The translations under genes and the position numbers were made by a program. Under the pieces are notes generated by a model. It was not told the origin of the DNA, did no database searches, and worked only from the letters and a program-made list of their open reading frames with translations. From Rhodobacterales bacterium LSUCC0031 (lineage in GTDB: Bacteria; Pseudomonadota; Alphaproteobacteria; Rhodobacterales; Rhodobacteraceae), in contig WVSP01000001.1 in assembly GCA_015689735.1 (NCBI GenBank), forward strand, positions 546,001 through 610,000: a stretch of DNA of 64,000 bases. The letters run 5' to 3'. Positions 37,037-44,331 of this stretch are shown piece by piece (within the stretch, counting starts at the first letter, position 1; every line of letters begins with the position of its first letter).

Positions 37037-38035
37037 ATGGCCGTCGATAAATCGACCCAATTTCGCGGTGTTGCCATCGCCCTTGCATCCTTTGCGATCT
37101 ATGCCACCCATGATGTGTTGATCAAATACCTCGGTGGCATCTATTCGCCCTTTCAGATCGTGTTTTTCAGCGTCTTGTTCGGCTTTCCGATGATGGCGGT
37201 CTTTCTGCTGCGCGATGCCAAGGGAGCCTCGCTTAGGCCGGTCTATCCGATGTGGATGGCGCTGCGCACCGCGATCATCGTTCTGAACGCGGCCACCGCC
37301 TTTTATGCGTTCGCGGTTCTGCCATTGGCACAGACCTATGCGATCTTGTTTGCTGCACCCTTGCTGATCACGCTCTTGGCGATCCCGATGCTGGGAGAAC
37401 GTGTCGGGCTTCGGCGCGGTGCAGCCGTCTGCATCGGGCTTTTTGGTGTGATCATCGTGCTGCAACCGGGCGTGACTGCATTCAGCCTTGGGCATGTGGC
37501 AGCACTCGTCGCAGCGGTGTGCAGTGCGCTCAACGCGGTCATCATGCGCAAGATCGGCGGCGAAGAGCGCGCCGTTGTGCTCTTGCTTTACCCGATGATT
37601 GCCAATGTGGTGGTCATGGGTGCCGCGCTGCCATTTGTGTATCAGCCCATGCCGGGTGTCGATCTATTGGCCGCCGCGATCATCGCGGCCTTTGCTTTGA
37701 TTGCGACATGGCTGTTGATCCTTGCCTATCGCATGGCACCGGCGGCCAAGGTGGCACCGATGCAATATTCCCAGATCATTTGGGCGACGATCTTTGGCAC
37801 GCTCTTCTTCAATGAGGCGCTGGAATGGAGTACGGCGCTTGGCACGGCGGTGATTGTCGCCTCGGGGATTTATATCGTCTTCCGCGAGGATCGCGGGGGG
37901 CGTTCGGCCACCACACCCGTCTTGCGCAACCGCACGCGCCCCGGCCCATCGGCCATGCCATCGGTCAGCGCCTTGCCAACCGAGGCCGAGGCAGCGCATG
38001 ACTTGCGCGCCCTTCCTACCACCGACAAGGCCTAG
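37037..38035 (+). CDS. DMT superfamily (EamA) transporter
   Basis: A 332-residue membrane protein with ten helices and two EamA repeats, starting FRGVAIALASFAIYATHDVLIKYLG. A ~50-residue polar, proline- and arginine-rich C-terminal tail extends beyond the last helix, which is longer than usual. The ATG at 37037 was preferred over an upstream TTG. It is the last chromosomal gene before the tRNA-Pro that hosts the genomic island. Substrate unknown. Confidence 0.85.
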   Translation: MAVDKSTQFRGVAIALASFAIYATHDVLIKYLGGIYSPFQIVFFSVLFGFPMMAVFLLRDAKGASLRPVYPMWMALRTAIIVLNAATAFYAFAVLPLAQTYAILFAAPLLITLLAIPMLGERVGLRRGAAVCIGLFGVIIVLQPGVTAFSLGHVAALVAAVCSALNAVIMRKIGGEERAVVLLLYPMIANVVVMGAALPFVYQPMPGVDLLAAAIIAAFALIATWLLILAYRMAPAAKVAPMQYSQIIWATIFGTLFFNEALEWSTALGTAVIVASGIYIVFREDRGGRSATTPVLRNRTRPGPSAMPSVSALPTEAEAAHDLRALPTTDKA

Positions 38036-38089
38036 CCGCATTGCACCCCTTGCAAAGGCCCCGCCCCTTGGGTAAGCCGCGCGCACGGT

Positions 38090-38166
38090 CGGAGTGTAGC
38101 TCAGCCTGGTAGAGCACTGTCTTCGGGAGGCAGGGGCCGGAGGTTCGAATCCTCTCACTCCGACCA
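38090..38166 (+). tRNA. tRNA-Pro (anticodon CGG)
   Basis: A 77-nt cloverleaf: acceptor CGGAGTG/CACTCCG, D arm AGCTCAGCCTGGTAGAGC, anticodon stem CTGTC/GGCAG with loop TTCGGGA (anticodon CGG, codon CCG), T arm GGAGG-TTCGAAT-CCTCT and encoded CCA. Its 3' half is part of a 60-bp direct repeat that marks the left end of an integrated island. Confidence 0.95.
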
Positions 38167-38176
38167 GATTTTCCAA
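38117..38176. repeat. attL: 60-bp direct repeat in the 3' half of tRNA-Pro
   Basis: The segment from the anticodon stem through ten bases past CCA is repeated at 46614-46673 with one mismatch (C at 38137, T at 46634). A tyrosine integrase gene starts 72 bp downstream. This is the classic pattern of integration into a tRNA gene, where the element restores the 3' end. Confidence 0.9.
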
Positions 38177-38220
38177 GCACTTAGCGGCTTTTCTCACGGA
38201 GAAGTGCGTTCGGTTGGTCA

Positions 38221-38236
38221 CACTGTTGTCACAGTG
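38221..38236. promoter_or_regulatory. Hairpin/operator-like dyad just before the integrase gene
   Basis: CACTGT-TGTC-ACAGTG forms a perfect 6-bp inverted repeat ending 11 bp before the integrase ATG. The position overlaps the expected ribosome binding site region, so it could be a repressor or excisionase site or a translational hairpin. Role inferred. Confidence 0.35.
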
Positions 38237-38247
38237 GAGATCATTCG

Positions 38248-39243
38248 ATGCCGACGATCAGAAAGCGCAACGGAAAATTTCAGGTTCAAGTGCGGATTGC
38301 CGGGCAGTTTATGTCACGGACTTTCGACACTCGGACCCAAGCTTTCGCATGGGGGCAGGAAACCGAGAAGGACATTCTGAGTGGTGGGTATGGAGCGCAA
38401 AGCTATACACCGGCCAACCTCGCGGAAGTGCTTCGCCGATACATCCGTGACTGCACTCCGAGAAAGGCTGATCCTAAGGCTGAGCGATATGTTCTTGAGG
38501 CAATGCTCAAGGAGCCGTGGTCGCAAATGCCACTATGCAAAGTTCGCACTGCGCATATAGCACATTACCGCGACGAACGCCTCAAGACGGTTAAGCCCAG
38601 CACCCTTAAGCGGCAGATCGGTATACTGCGGACGGCCTGCCTGACCGCCCAGCGCGAATGGGCGTGGCAAGTGCCGACAAAATTTGTGACCAGTGTTAAG
38701 CTCCCAGCCGTGCAGGAGACCGTAATAAGGCGTATCACCGCGCAGGATGAACACGATTTGCTCAGTGCCGCCAGCGTTACTGGGCATCACTACATTGCTG
38801 AAGTGATAACCTTGGCTATTGAGACGGGAATGAGGCGTTCGGAGATCGCGCGGATGTCGGTAGAAGACGTCGATCTTGAGCGGAAAATCATCGTCTTGCC
38901 AAGTACCAAGAATGGCCGCTGGCGCAAAGTGCCGATCTCACGGAGGCTTGAGGCCAAGTGCTTCTCTGGGCAAGACATTAACCAAGCCAGCGTCTTTGAG
39001 GCAAGTATTGACGGTATCAAATCCGCATTCCGGAAAGTCTTGGAAGTCAAGGCTGGCCGGCGAATACGGTTTCATGACCTCAGGCACGAGGCCATCAGCC
39101 GATTCTTCGAGCGAGGTCTTTCTGTTCCTGAAGTCGCTGCAATAAGCGGGCATCGTGATCTTGCTGTACTAGCACGCTACTCGCATGCGGATATTGATAG
39201 AATTATTTCTATTATTCATGACCATGAAAGTGATAAATTATAA
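38248..39243 (+). CDS. Tyrosine recombinase/integrase of the genomic island
   Basis: A 331-residue phage-type integrase. An N-terminal arm-binding segment (about 1-55) and a SAM-like core-binding domain (about 56-150) precede the catalytic domain. Catalytic residues are all visible: Arg196 in TGMRRSEIARM, Lys221 in STKNGRW, His276 and Arg279 in FHDLRHEA, His302 in SGHRD and Tyr311 in ARYSHAD. The gene lies directly downstream of tRNA-Pro and reads away from it; integration into tRNA-Pro with a 60-bp core is supported by the repeats. It looks intact. Confidence 0.95.
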   Translation: MPTIRKRNGKFQVQVRIAGQFMSRTFDTRTQAFAWGQETEKDILSGGYGAQSYTPANLAEVLRRYIRDCTPRKADPKAERYVLEAMLKEPWSQMPLCKVRTAHIAHYRDERLKTVKPSTLKRQIGILRTACLTAQREWAWQVPTKFVTSVKLPAVQETVIRRITAQDEHDLLSAASVTGHHYIAEVITLAIETGMRRSEIARMSVEDVDLERKIIVLPSTKNGRWRKVPISRRLEAKCFSGQDINQASVFEASIDGIKSAFRKVLEVKAGRRIRFHDLRHEAISRFFERGLSVPEVAAISGHRDLAVLARYSHADIDRIISIIHDHESDKL

Positions 39244-39693
39244 TATAAATATTCAAGTTGAATCTAAGGTTTTCTGTTGCCACCTGACTGAACTCATGAA
39301 TAATAAGCGCAATTGTGTGTGGAGTTTTGTGTTCGACATAAATGGCCGTAAAGGTAGTCAAGATTTCGCAATCGCGAATGGAGTGGCATAGACCCCGGCT
39401 GGGGGAAGCAGTAGCCCCGGTGCTGACACACACCACCAGCTGCACGAGCAGGGGAAGAACCTGCGGATAGCCATGGGGTCGCTCGGTTGGCCTTCTGGTG
39501 TTTCTGCGTTGTTAAGCAGCGCATAAAGGGGAGACAGCGCAACCGCCCCCTACCTCACGTGAGGTGACGCTAACCGAGCCGAGTGACCGAGGACATGGCT
39601 CCGGGGATCACACGTCGTTAGCCCTTCGCGGGCTAACTGTGTCTTTAGTTTGGCGAAGCCAAGTTCCCTCAAACAATCACCAAGGATCAGCAG
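39244..39693 (+). other. 450-bp non-coding stretch with structured leader before a small gene
   Basis: No convincing gene. After an AT-rich start (39244-39320) the DNA becomes GC-rich and dense in inverted repeats: the 14-bp palindrome ACCTCACGTGAGGT at 39552-39565, GTTAGCCC-TTCGC-GGGCTAAC at 39617-39637, and TTGGC-GAA-GCCAA at 39650-39662, ending 18 bp before the AAGGA ribosome binding site of the 68-residue gene. It could be a long structured 5' leader or an RNA gene; no known RNA family was recognised. Confidence 0.4.
39617..39637 (+). repeat. 8-bp hairpin in the small-gene leader
   Basis: GTTAGCCC and GGGCTAAC pair around a TTCGC loop, extended by CAC/GTG further out. TGTGTCTTTAGTTT follows, so it may act as an attenuator-like or weak terminator 57 bp ahead of the small gene at 39694. 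Confidence 0.5.
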
Positions 39694-39900
39694 ATGTTCT
39701 ATGAAGTAACCGAAAATCAAAAAGAACAGTTGCTTAACCGTATACTTGATGCCAACTGCGCAGCGCAAAAAAAGCGCTGCGTGGAAGATGCTTCAAACTT
39801 GAGGTTGCTCTATAAAAAAGTGCAGAATCTCCCTGTTGGTGGAAGTATGAAACCTGAAATTGTAGTTACTCTAAAAGCGCTTCTGAAGAAGTACAGGTAA
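39694..39900 (+). CDS. Small hypothetical protein of the island (68 aa)
   Basis: A 68-residue basic, mostly helical protein starting MFYEVTENQKEQLLNRILD and ending LKALLKKYR, with two cysteines in the middle. A good ribosome binding site (AAGGA, seven bases before ATG) supports expression. No family was recognised; there is no signal peptide or membrane segment. Its AT-richer codon use matches other island small genes, and it lies behind a structured leader. Confidence 0.6.
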   Translation: MFYEVTENQKEQLLNRILDANCAAQKKRCVEDASNLRLLYKKVQNLPVGGSMKPEIVVTLKALLKKYR

Positions 39901-40217
39901 TATTCGATGTCGCATTTTTTTATCGTTAAATTACGATGTATGCGCGAAGTCCAATAGGGTGGTCCAGCGCGCTGTGGGCGCGCAAATGTATTGAGAGAAA
40001 GTCAGTACAGATAGGCCAAATTAGAGCCTGACCTGACAATCCCCGCAGGTATGCTTAATGCTCTTGTGCCACCCGCAGTGGCACCTTTGCCGCTTGAAAT
40101 GATCAACAATGCCGGCGACAACCCGTCACGAGATTTTTCAAGGCGCAGCAGGCGCCAAATTGGACGAACAGCTGGCTGAACCCATCGCACAGAGGAAGGA
40201 CCAGTAGGCCGTTAGGG
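39901..40217. other. 317-bp gap without a convincing gene
   Basis: An AT-rich start (39901-39945) and a short dyad around CCAGCGCGCTGTGGGCGCGC (39964-39983) are the only visible structures. The frame ending at 40206 reads FQGAAGAKLDEQLAEPIAQRKDQ without a start or ribosome binding site and may be a decayed gene end, possibly phage-derived; this is a guess. Confidence 0.3.
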
Positions 40218-40640
40218 TTATGCGCACCCCTTGCTATGCTGCGCCAGCCGGGCACGAATAGCTGCCTCAATTTCATCCACGCTGCGGTCGGTCAAATTCT
40301 TGGTCTCGACCCGGTCGGTAAACAGCCCGAGATGCTTACCCAAAAGTTCAATTGCACGAATTCTCGCGCTGTCAGTTCTGGCACTGAGAGCTTCCTTCTC
40401 CAGCTGGGCAAGAATGGCCTCCTCACGCCCCACTAACATGGTCTGCCGCACCTGCTCAGCCTCGGCCCTCAACTCGCCAATCCTTTGGGCCACCATAGGG
40501 TGCTTAGCCAGCTGACTGGCCTCCGTCCAGATGGCAGGCGGCGACATGCGATCAGCATTATAAGCAGTGCGATAAGCGGCCGCTTGATCAGCTCCATCCG
40601 CGATAGCACATGCGAAGATTTCCTGTTTCCGGGTCAGCAT
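40218..40640 (-). CDS. Phage terminase small subunit-like protein (orphan)
   Basis: A 140-residue protein whose N-terminal ~65 residues (LTRKQEIFACAIADGADQ, then AYRTAYNADRMSPPAIW) match the DNA-binding helix-turn-helix of phage terminase small subunits, which select the packaging site. The C-terminal half is a charged helical region with ARTDSARIRAIELLGKHLGLF. No large terminase, portal or capsid gene follows, so it is an orphan, possibly used by a phage-satellite-like element. Start chosen at MLTRKQ, preceded by GAGG; a form five residues longer is possible. Confidence 0.65.
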   Translation of the reverse strand: MLTRKQEIFACAIADGADQAAAYRTAYNADRMSPPAIWTEASQLAKHPMVAQRIGELRAEAEQVRQTMLVGREEAILAQLEKEALSARTDSARIRAIELLGKHLGLFTDRVETKNLTDRSVDEIEAAIRARLAQHSKGCA

Positions 40641-40740
40641 ATCAACCTCATGCACATTTATATTCGAAATATGCCACTTTTGTGCATTTTTGTTAACATG
40701 CTTTCATGGCGAAGGCACCCTCCAACCTCTGGCTGGATAG

Positions 40741-40758
40741 GTGCATTTGCACTTTTCT
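40741..40758. promoter_or_regulatory. Copy A of an 18-nt repeat with GTGCA/TGCAC dyad
   Basis: Reading on the minus strand, AGAAAAGTGCAAATGCAC is identical to the sequence at 42495-42512 on the plus strand. The 12-bp core is a dyad (GTGCA-N2-TGCAC). This copy lies 101 bp upstream of the terminase-like gene start. A shared operator for island genes is the simplest reading. Confidence 0.4.
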
Positions 40759-40872
40759 TGAGCCTTGTACCTGTGGTGCGGAACCTGAGCCGCGCTCGTT
40801 GTTCGCATACGTTCTATGGATGCTCGACGCAATTGCACAGGATCGGCACTTCGATTCTGCCGTTTCAGCCGC

Positions 40873-41640
40873 TTACCGCGGCGCCATCCTGATCGCTCCA
40901 TCAAGCCTGATCACTTCACCGTTCAACATCGGGTTGCGGGTGATGTGTCCAACCATTTCTGCATACTCGGCAGGGTCACCTAGGCGCGCTGGGAACGGCA
41001 CCTGCGCACCAAGTGAGGCCTGCACCTCCTCAGGTAGCCCAGCCATCAGGGGTGTTCTGAACAGCCCCGGCGCGATTGCGCAGACGCGGACGCCCTTATC
41101 AGCCAGATCACGCGCCATCGGAAGTGTCATCGCAGCGATTGCGCCCTTAGAGGCAGCATAGGCAAGTTGGCCCACCTGTCCGTCGAAGGCCGCGACCGAA
41201 GCTGTTGATATGATCACACCTCTCGCACCGTCCGAGCCGACAGGGTCGCAACCCACCATGAGTGCCGCCGCTTGGCTCGCACAGTTGAAGCTACCGATCA
41301 AGTTGACGCGAATGACGCGCTCGAACAATGCCGGATCATGTGCCGTCCCACGTGAGACTGTCTTTGCGCCTGCCGCGATACCGGCACAATTAACCAAGAC
41401 CCTCGGAGCGCCGTGAGCCGTACATGCAATCGCGAACCCTTCGGCAACCTCAGCGACATCGCTGACATCAACCTTCGCGAACCTCCCACCGATACTGGCT
41501 GCATGTGCCTGTCCTTGTTCGACACTCAGGTCGAAGATCGTCACCTTCATGCCTGCCCGCGCCAGCAAAGCTGCCGTTGCAGCCCCAAGTCCAGAGGCAC
41601 CGCCCGTCACTACAGCACCATAACCTGCCCAATCTTGCAT
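40873..41640 (-). CDS. SDR family dehydrogenase, 3-hydroxyacyl-CoA dehydrogenase type II-like
   Basis: A 255-residue short-chain dehydrogenase: TGGASGLGAATA cofactor motif (about 12-23), Asp in TIFDLS favouring NAD, NCAGIA near 87, catalytic Ser and Tyr-x3-Lys in YAASKGA. The sequence PMARDLADKGVRVCAIAPGLFRTPL and RLGDPAEYAEMVGHI are typical of HSD17B10-like 3-hydroxyacyl-CoA dehydrogenases. With the thioesterase on the same strand upstream it suggests acyl-CoA metabolism as island cargo. A small unknown frame lies between them. Confidence 0.82.
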   Translation of the reverse strand: MQDWAGYGAVVTGGASGLGAATAALLARAGMKVTIFDLSVEQGQAHAASIGGRFAKVDVSDVAEVAEGFAIACTAHGAPRVLVNCAGIAAGAKTVSRGTAHDPALFERVIRVNLIGSFNCASQAAALMVGCDPVGSDGARGVIISTASVAAFDGQVGQLAYAASKGAIAAMTLPMARDLADKGVRVCAIAPGLFRTPLMAGLPEEVQASLGAQVPFPARLGDPAEYAEMVGHITRNPMLNGEVIRLDGAIRMAPR

Positions 41641-41726
41641 GAAGTCTCTCCCGCTGGCTTGATCCGTCTGATCACGTTCGGAGTATTGCACAGTCAGTTC
41701 CAACAAGACCCACAAAAAAGCCCCTG

Positions 41727-41912
41727 TTAGAAGACTGGCAATTCTCCTGTATCAGCACCAACGTCTGACAGTAGAAGGTCGTTCAGGTCGTCATTGACCT
41801 GCAACGATCTGAGTTCATCTGACGTCAAACCATAGGGACTATCCTCAAGCTTTACGCGCAAGTGCGTATCGCCCCAGACCGCTGTGATGATGTGGCGCTC
41901 TTCATTTGTCAT
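41727..41912 (-). CDS. Small hypothetical acidic protein (61 aa)
   Basis: A 61-residue frame starting MTNEERHIITAVWGD and ending in an acidic tail rich in Asp and Leu. A GAGAAGGG tract lies just before the ATG but the spacing is only one or two bases, and a GTG 63 bp further upstream is also possible. It fits between thioesterase and dehydrogenase genes on the same strand, which is the main support. No family recognised. Confidence 0.4.
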   Translation of the reverse strand: MTNEERHIITAVWGDTHLRVKLEDSPYGLTSDELRSLQVNDDLNDLLLSDVGADTGELPVF

Positions 41913-42016
41913 ACCCTTCTCAACGACACAAAACCCGACTGTGTTAGGCGAAGCATGGTCAAGAGTTGGGTACACCGACTGCTGATGCGCCCAAGACAGC
42001 CCGAGTATCTGAGGCC

Positions 42017-42436
42017 TTACACAGGTACTGGCACCATTGTACCGATAAGGGTGGCGATCAGGGTTTCTTCACCTTTGTGCCTGACGAAGACATCAGCTCC
42101 CGCGACCACCAAACGGCGCCCCGCACGGATCACACGACCACGCGCGATCAATTCGTCACCCGCCCCCGGAGCAAGAAGGTGTATCGACATCTCCGAGGTC
42201 AGAACCTCTGTTTCCGCCGACATCACGCTCAGTGCGGAATATCCGGCCGCGCTGTCACCAATTGCGAATGTTAGCCCGGCATGTGCGAAGCCCTGCTGTT
42301 GCTGCGTCGCAGGCGTCAGAGGTGCGGTGATCTCAACACATCCCGGCTCAATCCGCGTGATGCGCGCGCCAAGAGTGTCCATTAGCCCCTGCTTGCGAAA
42401 GCTTGCCTCGATCCGCGATGCAATTGATGATGCCAT
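42017..42436 (-). CDS. PaaI-type acyl-CoA thioesterase (hotdog fold)
   Basis: A 139-residue hotdog thioesterase. The PaaI-type active-site segment is QQQGFAHAGLTFAIGDSAAG (about residues 48-67), with the usual HGG loop appearing as HAG and the catalytic Asp in GDSAAG. Start chosen at the ATG giving MASSIASRIE, preceded by GAGAGGGTGTC. One copy of the GTGCA/TGCAC repeat lies 58 bp upstream of the start, on the divergent promoter region shared with the methyltransferase gene. Confidence 0.82.
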   Translation of the reverse strand: MASSIASRIEASFRKQGLMDTLGARITRIEPGCVEITAPLTPATQQQQGFAHAGLTFAIGDSAAGYSALSVMSAETEVLTSEMSIHLLAPGAGDELIARGRVIRAGRRLVVAGADVFVRHKGEETLIATLIGTMVPVPV

Positions 42437-42494
42437 GACACCCTCTCTGACTTGAACGACACATACCATGATCTGTGTTGGGCAGGAGACAATC

Positions 42495-42512
42495 AGAAAA
42501 GTGCAAATGCAC
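42495..42512. promoter_or_regulatory. Copy B of the 18-nt repeat with GTGCA/TGCAC dyad
   Basis: AGAAAAGTGCAAATGCAC, identical to the reverse complement of 40741-40758. It lies between the divergent thioesterase (58 bp away) and methyltransferase genes, a natural operator position. The rest of this 279-bp gap shows nothing else convincing. Confidence 0.45.
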
Positions 42513-42715
42513 TTCTGGCAAACGCAGCATTCAACTCCGCGGCACAAGTCCTCCAGCGCACCCAGATGGCCGAGCCATTGGCCACACATACTTCCGGCAG
42601 ACACAGTGCCGACCGTGCTGACCAAGGCCGTGACTAGTGCTTTCCTTTGGCGACAAACTTGCTTGCTGCCATAACGCAGCTTTAACATGCGGCGACAGAA
42701 ACAAAGGCTCGACCA

Positions 42716-43339
42716 ATGGCTGATCTTGAGGGTGCCTACTCCATCGCCTCGACCGCTGAGGCACAGCGCGTGTATGCCGGGTGGGCAACCACATACGATG
42801 CCAGCTTTGCCGGTAGGTTGGGGTATGTTGCACCACAGCGGATCGCAGCGCTGTTTCTTGCGGAAGGCGGTCAGGCGGCACAGGCGGTTCTTGATATCGG
42901 CGCAGGCACTGGATTGGTCGCAGAGGCGCTGCCGGGAATTGAGATCGATGGCATTGACCTCTCACCTGAGATGCTGGCGCAGGCGGAAGCAAAAGGGCTG
43001 TATCGAAACCGGATTGTAGCAGACCTGACAGGCCCCTTGCCTGTCGCGGATGGTACCTACCATGGGTTCGTCTCTGCTGGCACCTTCACTCACGGACATG
43101 TGGGGGCCGAGTGTCTGCCGGAACTTCTGCGGATAGCAGCGCCGGGAGCGCTGTTCTGCTGTGGCACGAGACCAGCGGTATATGACGGTATGGGTTTCGG
43201 CTCAGCGCTTGCGCTTGCGGCCGCTCGCGGACAGATCACGCCACCGCATTTCCATGAGATCGGTATCTATAATGGCGATCATGATCACGCGAGCGATGTG
43301 GCTTTGGTGATGGTTTTTGCACGCTTGTTGGAGACTTGA
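42716..43339 (+). CDS. Class I SAM-dependent methyltransferase
   Basis: A 207-residue cytoplasmic methyltransferase with motif I VLDIGAGTGLVAEAL (about 58-72), an acidic residue after the second strand (IDGIDLSPEMLAQA) and motif post-I/II region GTYHGFVSAGTFTHGHVG. The N-terminal VYAGWATTYDASFAGRLGYVAP resembles small-molecule methyltransferases of the UbiE/Williams-Beuren type. The GC-rich codon use is closer to the chromosome than to the neighbouring beta-barrel gene. Substrate unknown. Confidence 0.82.
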   Translation: MADLEGAYSIASTAEAQRVYAGWATTYDASFAGRLGYVAPQRIAALFLAEGGQAAQAVLDIGAGTGLVAEALPGIEIDGIDLSPEMLAQAEAKGLYRNRIVADLTGPLPVADGTYHGFVSAGTFTHGHVGAECLPELLRIAAPGALFCCGTRPAVYDGMGFGSALALAAARGQITPPHFHEIGIYNGDHDHASDVALVMVFARLLET

Positions 43340-43388
43340 CGGCTCGCGGCAGACCGCTACACCTCACTCCAAAGGCTGAGGTCTCACA

Positions 43389-44330
43389 ATGATACGCAAT
43401 ATCACTATTTTCACGCTATGCGTTTGCCCGCTCACTGTCGCAGCGGAAGGCACCGGAACGTCCTCCCAGCTGCTTTCGACCTTTGTGACGGCTACGAACT
43501 CGAGCAACCCGGTGGGTGTGACCCAGCAGGCAGTAGAGGGTTTCGCCCTCTCAACACTTAACAATGAATTGAACAATCAATCTTCTAACCTACTGGGTGA
43601 TAAGCTGAAATACCTCAGCCTGTCCGTTGGCCGTGATCGGGACGAGCTTTTTTTGGAGGGCATGTCGGTTTATGGGCTTTATGAAAACCAGAACTGGTTT
43701 TTGTTCAACCAAACATCGTTGATCAACTATGATGGCAGAAACACCCTAAACTTCGGCCTCGGTGCGCGACACATCAACGATCCTGAGACAGTCATTGTGG
43801 GGGTGAACGCCTTCTATGATTTTGAGTTTGGATCAGAGCATCGCCGCAGTGGCATTGGCGCTGAACTACTCACATCACTGCTACAGATGCGGGCCAACTA
43901 CTATGTCTCAGCGACAGGTGAGCGGCTCGTCGATGGTATTTTCGAGGAGGCGCTGAGCGGAAATGATCTGCGACTGACATACGAACTGCCGTATTTCTAT
44001 CAGTCAGATGTCTATCTCCTTGCATCGAACTGGTATGATGGTCGCGGTTACAGCACGTTCAGCCGTGAGTACGGATTTACTGCTGAAATTGCTCCCAACC
44101 TGATGCTCGAACTAGCGTCAACAAGTGACCGAGGGCGCGCTGATCGTTTCTCTGGATCGCTTACATATCGCTTCACACTTGGATCAGAACCAGATCGACG
44201 TGTGCCTCGTGATGGCGTTTTCCGTTTCGCTCTAGAACCGGTTCGAGAGATGCTTTACGAGCCGGTTCAGCGCGAAAATCGAATAATGAAAAAATCTGTA
44301 ACGCTTGGGATAACTGCAAGTGGCTTCTAA
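43389..44330 (+). CDS. Inverse autotransporter beta-domain protein without passenger
   Basis: A 313-residue protein with a signal peptide (cleavage near VAA/EG, residue 19). The middle shows the inverse-autotransporter beta-barrel hallmark GVNAFYDFEFG (about 138-148) with RRSGIGAEL, and repeated amphipathic strands such as LTYELPYFYQSDVYLLASNWYD. In intimin and invasin the barrel is followed by a passenger of Ig-like repeats; here the protein ends about 35 residues after the last strand, so no passenger is fused. GAGG lies seven bases before the ATG. The next secreted-protein gene starts one base after its stop. Confidence 0.78.
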   Translation: MIRNITIFTLCVCPLTVAAEGTGTSSQLLSTFVTATNSSNPVGVTQQAVEGFALSTLNNELNNQSSNLLGDKLKYLSLSVGRDRDELFLEGMSVYGLYENQNWFLFNQTSLINYDGRNTLNFGLGARHINDPETVIVGVNAFYDFEFGSEHRRSGIGAELLTSLLQMRANYYVSATGERLVDGIFEEALSGNDLRLTYELPYFYQSDVYLLASNWYDGRGYSTFSREYGFTAEIAPNLMLELASTSDRGRADRFSGSLTYRFTLGSEPDRRVPRDGVFRFALEPVREMLYEPVQRENRIMKKSVTLGITASGF

Positions 44331-44331
44331 T

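Noticed and set aside
39385-39693. Retron or reverse-transcriptase-linked RNA
   Set aside because: The tract is structured, but no reverse transcriptase gene lies in the island or nearby, and no msr/msd-type layout could be built.
40002-40190. 62-codon minus-strand frame in the gap after the first small gene
   Set aside because: No ribosome binding site, no recognisable features and composition unlike neighbouring genes.
40706-41161. Plus-strand frame of ~150 codons starting MAKAPSNLWLD
   Set aside because: Most of it is antisense to the clear SDR gene at 40873-41640, and the first part contains the 18-nt operator-like repeat; no ribosome binding site.
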